The notes under the pieces: model-generated
What the model saw: only the letters and a program-made list of their open reading frames with translations
Told to the model about the DNA's origin: nothing
The model's database searches: none
From: Legionella sp.
Lineage (GTDB): Bacteria; Pseudomonadota; Gammaproteobacteria; Legionellales; Legionellaceae
DNA: 11,449 bases
Assembly: GCA_003507515.1 (NCBI GenBank)
Contig: DNVL01000125.1
Span: 1 to 11,449, forward strand
Reading direction: 5' to 3'
Shown here: positions 1 through 6,309 of the stretch, piece by piece
Layout of the letters: every line of letters starts with the position of its first letter
How positions within the stretch are numbered: the first letter of the stretch is position 1
Translations under genes and position numbers: made by a program

Positions 1-165
1 GTAAAACTCATTTCTTTAATTGCAGGGTGCATATAGGGTGCGATTTGATTGCAAAGATTAGCATGGCAATGTATCTCCATGCAACGAATTATTGTTGCAG
101 CCCTTTGTTTTAAAGGATATTATGTACATGGGAGTACATGGCGATATACTGAACCACTAATTAAT
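1..165. other. Gene-free left edge, probable end of an integrated element
   Basis: I see no convincing coding sequence here. It contains two closely spaced direct-repeat pairs: AGGGTGC at 24-30 and 35-41 (11-bp period), and GTACATGG at 124-131 and 134-141 (10-bp period). It also contains a small inverted repeat, TGCAAC (80-85) with GTTGCA (94-99). Nothing in it pairs with the acceptor or D-arm of the tRNA fragment that follows, so it is not the missing tRNA 5' half. By the usual geometry of tRNA-targeting tyrosine integrases, sequence upstream of a displaced tRNA 3' end belongs to the inserted element. That assignment is inference. Confidence 0.4.
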
Positions 166-215
166 TCCCTCTCCTAAGGGACAGGTCACAGGTTCAAATC
201 CTGTCTGGGACACCA
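166..215 (+). mobile_element. Displaced 3' fragment of tRNA-Arg(CCT), probable attR/attL scar
   Basis: The sequence reads as a tRNA from the anticodon arm to CCA. The anticodon loop is CTCCTAA (171-177, anticodon CCT at 173-175), followed by a 3' anticodon strand (178-182) and a 5-nt variable loop (183-187). The T-arm is ACAGG / TTCAAAT / CCTGT (188-204), with the acceptor 3' strand CTGGGAC (205-211), discriminator A212 and CCA (213-215). The 5' acceptor strand this would need (GTCCCAG) and a D-arm are absent upstream. The two outer pairs of the anticodon stem also fail (C167-A181, T166-C182). The segment starts with an inverted repeat, TCCCT (166-170) and AGGGA (177-181), around the anticodon. 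This fits the symmetric anticodon-loop target used by one class of tyrosine integrases. The last bases resemble the 3' end of E. coli tRNA-Arg(CCU). It is very unlikely to be a functional tRNA. Which element made it cannot be seen. Confidence 0.7.
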
Positions 216-311
216 ATATAATCAATGGGTTATGAATTTTTATTCTAAAACTTAAAAATAATTTTTTTATTTTATTGGCATGACGATTTCAAAATAAAAA
301 CAATTGTCCTG
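216..311. other. AT-rich spacer
   Basis: This stretch follows the tRNA fragment and is strikingly AT-rich, with runs of A and T around 246-300. I see no gene, no clear terminator hairpin and no strong promoter. AT-rich DNA beside a tRNA scar is common at island borders. Confidence 0.4.
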
Positions 312-646
312 ATGTCGGATTTAGTTGAAGATGGTCGGCAACCAACATCACCAACCCATCCATCCATCTGTTTCCTGAAGTCTACAGGCTTTGGATATAA
401 CCATATGGCGGCATTATTTGAACCATGCCGAAAATACCGAAGGGATCAGGGTTAGGAAACAAAGCCTCAAAGAGATGCTGCTTAAGAAATTTAAACAAAT
501 AAAATTCAAATCCGGAGCTTCTCAAGAAGCTTTATCAGAATGAAGTAATGGTAAGATTAGCTGCCAATCAAACTGAACGCCGTACGCAACATCCGTTTGT
601 TCAGAGCTGTCCGTTTGTTGACGGTCTCTTCCAAAGGAAGGTATGA
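312..646 (+). pseudogene. Decayed coding sequence spread over three frames
   Basis: No intact gene spans this stretch, but three overlapping open segments run in the same direction. One starts at ATG 312 (MSDLVEDGRQPTSPTHPSIC...) and stops at 453-455. One in the next frame is open from about 379 to the TGA at 541-543 and contains RVRKQSLKEMLLKKFKQIKF. One in the third frame is open from about 503 to the TGA at 644-646 and contains NPELLKKLYQNEVMVRLAAN. Joined with two frameshifts, they give a protein of roughly 110 residues with an amphipathic, lysine-rich C-terminal half. I do not recognise the family. The C-terminal part faintly recalls the NADAR/YbiA pattern 'KF..NPEL...L', which is too little to name it. 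There is no visible ribosome binding site before ATG 312. It could be a gene relic beside the attachment site, or a chance set of open frames. Confidence 0.3.
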
Positions 647-647
647 T
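618..647 (+). promoter_or_regulatory. Sigma70-type promoter of the Ntn-hydrolase gene
   Basis: A -35 element TTGACG (618-623) and a -10 element TATGAT (642-647) are separated by 18 bp, and each matches consensus at five of six positions. Transcription would start near 654 and give a leader of about 23 nt before the start codon at 677. The -35 lies inside the second copy of a short repeat (CCGTTTGTT at 593 and 611). Confidence 0.65.
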
Positions 648-676
648 AAATTCCACTTCATAATCTAAGGATGGAT

Positions 677-1792
677 ATGTCTGCGCACTTAACAAACACG
701 CTCATGACCGGGGCACTATGCTTGTCTTTATATGCAACAACAATGCAGCACGCAACGGCCTGTACTCGTGCGCTATATACTGGCGCTGATAACATGGTGG
801 TTACGGGACGATCCATGGATTGGGCCGAAGACATGCGCACCAATTTATGGGTTTTTCCCCGTGGGATTTCCCGACAAGGTGAAGCCGGTCCTGACTCCGC
901 GCGATGGGTGTCCAAATATGGCAGCGTGGTTGCTTCTATATATGAGCTGGCCAGTGCCGATGGGATGAATGAAAAAGGGCTTGCGATGAACATGCTCTAT
1001 CTAGTAGAAACAAATTACGGGAAACCTGCCGCAAATCATCCGTTTCTGTCCATTAGCTTGTGGGGACAATATGTGCTTGATAATTATGCAACAGTCGCTG
1101 AAGCAGTTGACGCGATGCAACGCATGCCACTTTATATTGTCGCACCGAATCTTCCCAATGGAGAAGCCAGCCAAGTGCATTTATCGTTATCCGATCCAAC
1201 GGGTGACTCGGCTATTTTTGAGTACATCAATGGCGAGTTAGTAGTGCATCATGGAAAAGAGTACCAAGTCATGACCAACTCCCCCATTTACAGTAAACAA
1301 TTGGCGCTAAATGAATATTGGGACTCGATTGGCGGCACGGTCTTTTTACCCGGAACATCGCGTGCAGCCGATCGATTTGCGCGTACGGCTTTTTATTTAT
1401 CCGCCATTCCTAAAACATTGGCGCCTCAATACATTCAAACGGTACCCGGCCAGTCGTATACCCATCAAGCCATCGCCGCGGTTTTCAGTGTGATTCGCGC
1501 CGTCAGTGTGCCGTTAGGAATCACCACACCGAACGAACCCAATATTGCGTCAACCATTTGGAGAACAGTGTCTGATCAAAAAAATCGCGTCTATTATTTT
1601 GATTCCGCCACACAACCGAACACGTTTTGGGTGTCGTTTTCACAGCTGACATTTGATGAAGGGGCACCCGTTATGAAGCTGTCGCTTGATAAAGGTCAAG
1701 TGTATGCGGGTGAGACCAGCCAACAATTTAAACGAGCACCCGCTTTTCAATTTTTGTCAGCTGAGAAGGTTGAAAAAACGCCCAATGAGTAG
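677..1792 (+). CDS. Exported choloylglycine hydrolase-family acylase (penicillin V acylase-like)
   Basis: This is a linear-amide C-N hydrolase of the Ntn superfamily. Family members cleave bile-salt amides, penicillin V or N-acyl homoserine lactones. I chose ATG 677 because AAGGA (667-671) lies 5 nt before it, while ATG 671, two codons upstream, overlaps that site. The first 28 residues form a signal peptide (LMTGALCLSLYATT) ending in ATA before Cys29. Cleavage there would expose the N-terminal catalytic cysteine, as in Gram-negative homologues, so the mature enzyme is probably periplasmic or secreted. Family catalytic positions are visible at C29, R45 and D48 (GRSMDW), N201 (VMTNSP) and R233 (DRFAR). 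Where bile-salt hydrolases usually carry Asn82, this protein has Tyr108 (MLYL), a feature of penicillin V acylases. It has about 371 residues, slightly longer than cytosolic members because of the signal peptide. It is transcribed alone, convergent with fadE. The natural substrate is unknown. Confidence 0.88.
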   Translation: MSAHLTNTLMTGALCLSLYATTMQHATACTRALYTGADNMVVTGRSMDWAEDMRTNLWVFPRGISRQGEAGPDSARWVSKYGSVVASIYELASADGMNEKGLAMNMLYLVETNYGKPAANHPFLSISLWGQYVLDNYATVAEAVDAMQRMPLYIVAPNLPNGEASQVHLSLSDPTGDSAIFEYINGELVVHHGKEYQVMTNSPIYSKQLALNEYWDSIGGTVFLPGTSRAADRFARTAFYLSAIPKTLAPQYIQTVPGQSYTHQAIAAVFSVIRAVSVPLGITTPNEPNIASTIWRTVSDQKNRVYYFDSATQPNTFWVSFSQLTFDEGAPVMKLSLDKGQVYAGETSQQFKRAPAFQFLSAEKVEKTPNE

Positions 1793-1804
1793 CGATATTT
1801 TAAT

Positions 1805-4219
1805 CTATTGTCGACACAGTTCATCATGACTAAAATCATCCACGGCAATCACTGATTGCCGTGCGAATTCAGCATCTTTTAATTGCATGCCTTCCTGCTC
1901 GCTTATCACATCGAGCAGGAAGGCTTCATCTATCTTTTCCATGAGCGTGTTTGATTGCAAACGCCCTGCCTTCACCGCTTGTGCTATTTTTTTCTCAAGC
2001 GGGTCTAGCGCACACAGCTTCAAAAACGCCGCTTCTAACTGCCCCAAGGGGCAATGAGGGCCTTCGTCCTTAAAGACCAGTCGTGTCAAACGGTTACGTG
2101 TTTCGTTGGGCATCGTGAGAATGGAGGCCAATTGGCGGCCTAATGCATCCGACGGCGTGCATCGCTTTCGACCGAAAGGTTGCAAAATGATGCGGAGGAA
2201 CGTGCGCGAAAAGCGTGTTGGCATGTTGCAAATCGCTCCTTCAATCGCACGTTCACAACCCTCGAGGAGTTGTTGGCAGCTCCACTCAACCAAAGGCAAA
2301 TCGGCTACCGGTTCACCGTCTGTGTGAAATCGCCACAAAACGGCTGAGGCAAGGTATAAATGACTCAATACATCGCCTAATCGGGCGGATAATTTTTCTT
2401 TGCGTTTTAATTCCCCACCGAACGTTATCATTGAAAAATCAGCTAAAAAAGCGAGTGCGCTGCTGTAAAGGTGAATGAGCTGGTAATAGCGTTTGACAGG
2501 ACCAATGGGCGCGCCTGTTCCCATCGCATCGGTGAATGAAAACAGCACGGATTTGGTTAAATTAGACAATATAAACCCGACATGTCCCCAAATGGCCTTA
2601 TCGAACGCCTCCAAATCATGTTGCCGAATACTCTCCATCTCTTGAAACACATAGGGATGGCAACGAATCGCACCTTGTCCAAATATAATTAAACTACGTG
2701 ATAAGATGTTAGCCCCTTCAACCGTGATACCTATGGGTGCTCCTTGATAAAATCGTCCTAAATAATTGTTCGGCCCTAAACAAATGCCTTTGCCACCATG
2801 AATGTCCATGGCATCCATTGCCACTTGACGTGACCGCTCGGTGGTGTGGTATTTTAAAATAGCACCGGCCACCGATGGTTTTGCGCCGCGGTCGATCGAT
2901 GCAGCAGCCATGGTTAATCCCGCATCAATAACATAGGCATGACTGGCTATCCGCGCAAGCGGTTCCTCTATTCCTTCGAATTTTGAAATGGGTTGATTAA
3001 ATTGAGTACGAACCCGAGCATAAGCGCCACAGGCAAGGGCTGCAGCCTGCGAACCACCGGATGCGCTCGATGGCAGCGAAATAGCACGCCCAGCACTTAA
3101 ACACTCCATGAGCATACGCCAACCCTGGCCCGCCATGTCAGCACCGCCTATCAAGCAATCGATAGGAACGAAAACGTCCCTCCCCTGGGTAGGGCCATTT
3201 AAAAAAGCAACATTGAGCGGGAAATGCCGGCGTCCCTTAATAACTCCGGGCGTGTGTGCCGGAATGAGCGCACAACTGATACCAATATCAACGCCCTTCC
3301 CTAGCAACTCATCAGGATCATATAGTCGAAATGCCAAACCAATGATCGTGGCCACCGGGCACAAGGTGATGTAGCGTTTATCCCACGTCAGCCGCATACC
3401 CAAGACCGACTGTCCATCGATTGTTTGACGACAGACAATCCCCTTATCAGGAATGGATGCCGCATCAGATCCAGCATTTGGGCCCGTTAGTGCAAAACAA
3501 GGAATATCAATGCCTTTCGCCAGACGGGGTAAATAATAATCTTTATGTGCTTTTGTTCCGTACTTTAATAACAACTCTGCCGGCCCTAAAGAATTCGGAA
3601 CCGAAATCGTGGTCGCGGCGGTTATAGAACGGCTATAAAGCGTGACCAATACCGCCATTTGTGCCGTTGCTGAAAACTCTAAACCACCGTATGATTTAGG
3701 AATAATCATGCCTAGGAAGCCTTGCTCTTTTATATAAGCCCAAACGTTTGGCGGCAAATCCGTGCGAATATGCGTAATCTCCCAATCATCTATCATGTGA
3801 CACAATGTGTTGACAGGCCCGTCTAAAAAGGCCTGTTCATCAGCCGTCAGAGGGGTACGAGGCGCATTTCTCAATACTGAAAAGTCAGGTGCTCCAGTAA
3901 ACAAATCGCCCTCCCATGTCACGCTGCCTGATACCAGCGCTTCTCGCTCTGTACTTGACATTTTTGGCATGGCTGATGCGACGTATTTGAACAAAAATCG
4001 CGAGAAAAGCATCCGACGTAACGGTGTGATTACGCTGATGACAAAGAAGCCTAAAACAATGCCTAACACACTTTGAAGCAAGATCGCGTGCGATCCAAAC
4101 CGCAGGATCAACAGAGTGAAGATCGAATAGCTGATAGCCCAAACAGCGACCGATGCTTGTTTCATCATGAAAAAGAAAGACACCAGCAATAGTACAAAGC
4201 AGATAAACACACTGAACAT
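1805..4219 (-). CDS. fadE: FadE-type acyl-CoA dehydrogenase
   Basis: FadE catalyses the first, FAD-dependent step of fatty-acid beta-oxidation, acyl-CoA to trans-2-enoyl-CoA. The 804 residues are close to the 814 of E. coli FadE. Residues 1-65 are very hydrophobic with two or three membrane segments, which suggests inner-membrane attachment. The dehydrogenase core follows. CFALTGPNAGSDA (241-253) is the flavin/substrate-binding signature, MDIHGGKGI lies at 471-479, and GITVEGANILSRS (497-509) supplies Glu501, aligned with the catalytic base of the acyl-CoA dehydrogenase family. The FadE-specific C-terminal extension is present and ends with a VDDF motif. The ATG is preceded by AAGGAG with 6 nt spacing. 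It is the last gene of an operon, 22 nt after the alpha/beta hydrolase. The last 41 codons contain two perfect hairpins, described separately. Confidence 0.95.
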   Translation of the reverse strand: MFSVFICFVLLLVSFFFMMKQASVAVWAISYSIFTLLILRFGSHAILLQSVLGIVLGFFVISVITPLRRMLFSRFLFKYVASAMPKMSSTEREALVSGSVTWEGDLFTGAPDFSVLRNAPRTPLTADEQAFLDGPVNTLCHMIDDWEITHIRTDLPPNVWAYIKEQGFLGMIIPKSYGGLEFSATAQMAVLVTLYSRSITAATTISVPNSLGPAELLLKYGTKAHKDYYLPRLAKGIDIPCFALTGPNAGSDAASIPDKGIVCRQTIDGQSVLGMRLTWDKRYITLCPVATIIGLAFRLYDPDELLGKGVDIGISCALIPAHTPGVIKGRRHFPLNVAFLNGPTQGRDVFVPIDCLIGGADMAGQGWRMLMECLSAGRAISLPSSASGGSQAAALACGAYARVRTQFNQPISKFEGIEEPLARIASHAYVIDAGLTMAAASIDRGAKPSVAGAILKYHTTERSRQVAMDAMDIHGGKGICLGPNNYLGRFYQGAPIGITVEGANILSRSLIIFGQGAIRCHPYVFQEMESIRQHDLEAFDKAIWGHVGFILSNLTKSVLFSFTDAMGTGAPIGPVKRYYQLIHLYSSALAFLADFSMITFGGELKRKEKLSARLGDVLSHLYLASAVLWRFHTDGEPVADLPLVEWSCQQLLEGCERAIEGAICNMPTRFSRTFLRIILQPFGRKRCTPSDALGRQLASILTMPNETRNRLTRLVFKDEGPHCPLGQLEAAFLKLCALDPLEKKIAQAVKAGRLQSNTLMEKIDEAFLLDVISEQEGMQLKDAEFARQSVIAVDDFSHDELCRQ
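1841..1863. repeat. Perfect 9-bp hairpin in the 3' end of fadE
   Basis: CACGGCAAT (1841-1849) and ATTGCCGTG (1855-1863) pair perfectly across a 5-nt loop. It lies inside the fadE coding region and 48 nt beyond the convergent acylase stop. On the plus strand only a weak T-run (ATCTTTTAATT) follows at 1874. On the minus strand a short TTTT follows. It could help end acylase transcription, but it lacks a good T-tract. Confidence 0.5.
1889..1924. terminator. Perfect 13-bp hairpin in fadE, possible terminator for the acylase
   Basis: GCCTTCCTGCTCG (1889-1901) and CGAGCAGGAAGGC (1912-1924) form a perfect 13-bp GC-rich stem with a 10-nt loop, followed on the plus strand by TTCATCTATCTTTT. Its position, about 100 nt past the acylase stop, and the partial T-tract fit a rho-independent terminator working in the plus direction. 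It also encodes the EEAFLLD/SEQEG region near the C-terminus of FadE, so it is constrained by protein sequence too. The terminator role is inference. Confidence 0.4.
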
Positions 4220-4241
4220 ATATTACTCCTTGTTAATACCC

Positions 4242-5027
4242 CTATTCAAACGCATCGATTGCATTAAAAATCAAGTCAGCCACAGCCTCAGGATGCTCCA
4301 TTGGAAACATGTGGGATCCGTTCGTTTCATAGCTTGCCATTTGATGATGCGTTTTCATGTAATGAACATCCGCCGAATTGATCACATTGCTCATATTCCC
4401 ATAAATCAATGCACACGGGACAGATAAACCCCCTTTATAACGATGCAATACATGCGGAATGGTCCGGTAAATTTGATATTCAATGCTCGGATCAAACCGA
4501 AGCGTGTAACCCTCATCGTCTTTATTTAGCCCATACTCAATATAATCATGCAAGCATGCGGGGGTAAAATGTTTGAATAATTTACGGCTTTTTAAATAAG
4601 CAAAGGCCGCTTCTCGGGTTTGCCAATGGTCTCGTCTGCCTTTTGTACGAAACGCAGGCGTGACATGATCAATCATGCCTAACATTTTTGAAAGGCGCAA
4701 AATACTCGATTTAAATCGTCCCAATAATGGGGAATCCAATAAAATGACGGATTTAAATAAGCACGGTTGCTCAATCGATGCGAGCAAACTTAAGATGCCG
4801 CCCAAAGAATGACCGACCGCAATCACGGGTTGTTTGGCTTGTGACTGAATGCTTAAAATGACTTCGTCGACCAAGGCACGCCAATTATCGGTCACAGGAA
4901 ATCGATGATCATGCCCGACCCGGTCGATATAATAACAATCATAGCGCGTTTGCAGGCGCGACAACAATTGATGATAACAGGGTGACGGGAAGCCATTCCC
5001 GTGCGCGAAATGGACCACATCCTTCAT
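4242..5027 (-). CDS. Alpha/beta-hydrolase fold protein
   Basis: This 261-residue protein is a serine hydrolase of the alpha/beta-hydrolase superfamily. HGNG (residues 9-12) is the usual oxyanion-hole loop. GHSLGG (72-77) is the nucleophile elbow with Ser74. The likely catalytic His is His239 in GSHMFP near the C-terminus. The acid is less clear (Asp98 in LLDSPL is one candidate). No signal peptide or membrane segment is visible, so it is probably cytosolic. Its start codon overlaps the stop of the upstream DUF1189 gene (ATGA, 5024-5027), which suggests translational coupling. Its stop is 22 nt before fadE. Cotranscription with an acyl-CoA dehydrogenase suggests an esterase, lipase or thioesterase feeding or trimming acyl chains, but the substrate cannot be read from sequence. 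Confidence 0.88.
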   Translation of the reverse strand: MKDVVHFAHGNGFPSPCYHQLLSRLQTRYDCYYIDRVGHDHRFPVTDNWRALVDEVILSIQSQAKQPVIAVGHSLGGILSLLASIEQPCLFKSVILLDSPLLGRFKSSILRLSKMLGMIDHVTPAFRTKGRRDHWQTREAAFAYLKSRKLFKHFTPACLHDYIEYGLNKDDEGYTLRFDPSIEYQIYRTIPHVLHRYKGGLSVPCALIYGNMSNVINSADVHYMKTHHQMASYETNGSHMFPMEHPEAVADLIFNAIDAFE

Positions 5028-5923
5028 GCGCGCACCATTTGGTTGCGTTCTCGTTTAAATGACAACACGCCATAACTAAAATATACCGACAAAATTGCTA
5101 CACAAACCACCCCAACCCCTTTGAATAGGCCGTTTGCCGCCATTAAAATCATGAACAACGTCATGGGAGCAGTAGACGCCACCAGCAGCATTCGAGCGGT
5201 CTCGTAAAAAGTCAATCTAGATCTCAAGACAAGCCAAGCAAAGGCTTGAGACAGCAACGCGAGCACCATCAACAATGAAAAACAAATACCAACGATAAAT
5301 GCCGTAATTGACGGGTAAACGGATACAATAAACAACCACTTCATCCAAAGGACATGGCTGGATTGCAACCATGATGATGCAACAAACGTACTGGAATCTT
5401 CTTTGTCAAACCATTGAACATCAAATCCATCCGCATTCTCTTTCGTGGCCGTGGTTGGGCTAAAAACCGGCGCTGGAAGACGGAAATAATATTTATTCTT
5501 TGTGATTAAAAGCGTTAATTCTGGGTAAGGGTTATTTTTAGTAGACACCGTTCCCGTGGTATCAATGACAGTATTCACTTTACCTGACTTGCTCTTGACC
5601 AAATAAGGCATGGGTTTGTCAAAAACAAGCGCCCCTTTTTTAAAATGCAATGCCGGGATGCTTTTGATTGGCTGCACCAGTTCATCATCAAAAAATTGGT
5701 CAAATGCAACAATGGCACGTATCGACAACGGGATAGATAACAGGGCAATCAACAACAAAAAATAGACAAAGCCAACCCCAGTCCAGCGTTTGGCAACATC
5801 CACATACAGACGCTTCGAATAGAACGCCATGTACAGCGCTTCTGCGTAAGCATAGATTGGAGCGTTGATTTGGCGAGGCATTTGTTGTTTTTTTTGCATG
5901 TCTAGTGGATCCCGAACTATCAC
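5024..5923 (-). CDS. DUF1189 family membrane protein
   Basis: This is an integral membrane protein of about 299 residues and unknown biochemical function. The motif FYSKRLYVDVAKRWTGVGF (34-52), just before the first membrane helix (about 50-73), is typical of DUF1189 proteins. A hydrophilic domain (about 75-190), probably periplasmic, follows, and then about four helices between 193 and 288 and a basic tail (KRERNQMVRA). The longest frame starts with GTG at 5923, preceded by a G-rich run (GGGGGG) that can serve as a weak ribosome binding site. ATG codons at residues 9 and 15 are alternatives, and residue 15 lies closer to the conserved region. It is the first gene of the operon with the alpha/beta hydrolase (4-nt overlap) and fadE, divergent from gatC. 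Confidence 0.8.
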   Translation of the reverse strand: MIVRDPLDMQKKQQMPRQINAPIYAYAEALYMAFYSKRLYVDVAKRWTGVGFVYFLLLIALLSIPLSIRAIVAFDQFFDDELVQPIKSIPALHFKKGALVFDKPMPYLVKSKSGKVNTVIDTTGTVSTKNNPYPELTLLITKNKYYFRLPAPVFSPTTATKENADGFDVQWFDKEDSSTFVASSWLQSSHVLWMKWLFIVSVYPSITAFIVGICFSLLMVLALLSQAFAWLVLRSRLTFYETARMLLVASTAPMTLFMILMAANGLFKGVGVVCVAILSVYFSYGVLSFKRERNQMVRA

Positions 5924-6002
5924 ATGCCCCCCATTCTACTGTAATATATCCAAGCTGCAACATTAGGTCGGTGCAAACCCATAAACCCTTAAGGAACACG
6001 TC
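5924..6002. promoter_or_regulatory. Divergent intergenic region between the DUF1189 operon and gatCAB
   Basis: These 79 bp must hold the start signals for two divergent operons. For gatC, TAATAT (5942-5947) is a plausible -10, with ATCACA (5919-5924) as a weak -35 17 bp upstream. AAGGA (5991-5995) is the gatC ribosome binding site. For the minus strand I see only weak candidates around 5940-5950 (TATATT). No operator-like palindrome stands out. Confidence 0.35.
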
Positions 6003-6305
6003 ATGCTCCACCCAAAAGATACGCTAACAAAAATGGCCGCGCTAGCAAACTTAGATTTAAACTCAAATAATGACATGAAAGCACAGCTTACGCATGATGT
6101 CGGTGTTATCATGGATTATGTTGAACAGTTGCGACAGGTGAATACCCAAGGCGTAACGCCACTCCTACACCCACTCGATTTGAACCAACGATTACGAACC
6201 GATACCGCCTCGGATGAGAGCTGCTTAACGCAGTTGGCTGAACTAGCACCCTTATTTGAAAACGACCTCTATATTGTGCCTAAAACATTGTTAACGGAAC
6301 AATAA
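6003..6305 (+). CDS. gatC: Asp/Glu-tRNA amidotransferase subunit C
   Basis: GatC is the small subunit that wraps around GatA and stabilises the GatCAB complex. The 100 residues fit the family (about 95-100). The N-terminal helix MAALANLDL and the [21 protein letters not shown] segment (about 37-57), followed by [10 protein letters not shown], are characteristic. A good AAGGA ribosome binding site lies 7 nt before the ATG. It is the first gene of gatCAB and stops 4 nt before gatA. Confidence 0.94.
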   Translation: MLHPKDTLTKMAALANLDLNSNNDMKAQLTHDVGVIMDYVEQLRQVNTQGVTPLLHPLDLNQRLRTDTASDESCLTQLAELAPLFENDLYIVPKTLLTEQ

Positions 6306-6309
6306 TCCC

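Noticed and set aside
1..180. Group I intron in the tRNA-Arg(CCT) anticodon loop, as known in some alphaproteobacteria
   Set aside because: Such introns end in G directly before the 3' exon. The whole anticodon loop plus part of the 5' stem is present here with no G at a suitable boundary, and no group I core pairing was recognised.
120..215. Complete tRNA, split or permuted tRNA, or tmRNA end
   Set aside because: No 5' acceptor strand (GTCCCAG) or D-arm is found upstream or in the next 100 bases, and the anticodon arm excludes a tmRNA 3' end.
658..993. Minus-strand open frame opposite the acylase start
   Set aside because: The plus-strand frame carries a signal peptide and conserved Ntn catalytic residues. 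The opposite frame has no family-like features.
3885..4142. Minus-strand open frame inside the 5' half of fadE
   Set aside because: It lies in another frame within a clearly conserved FadE region and has no ribosome binding site or recognisable motif.
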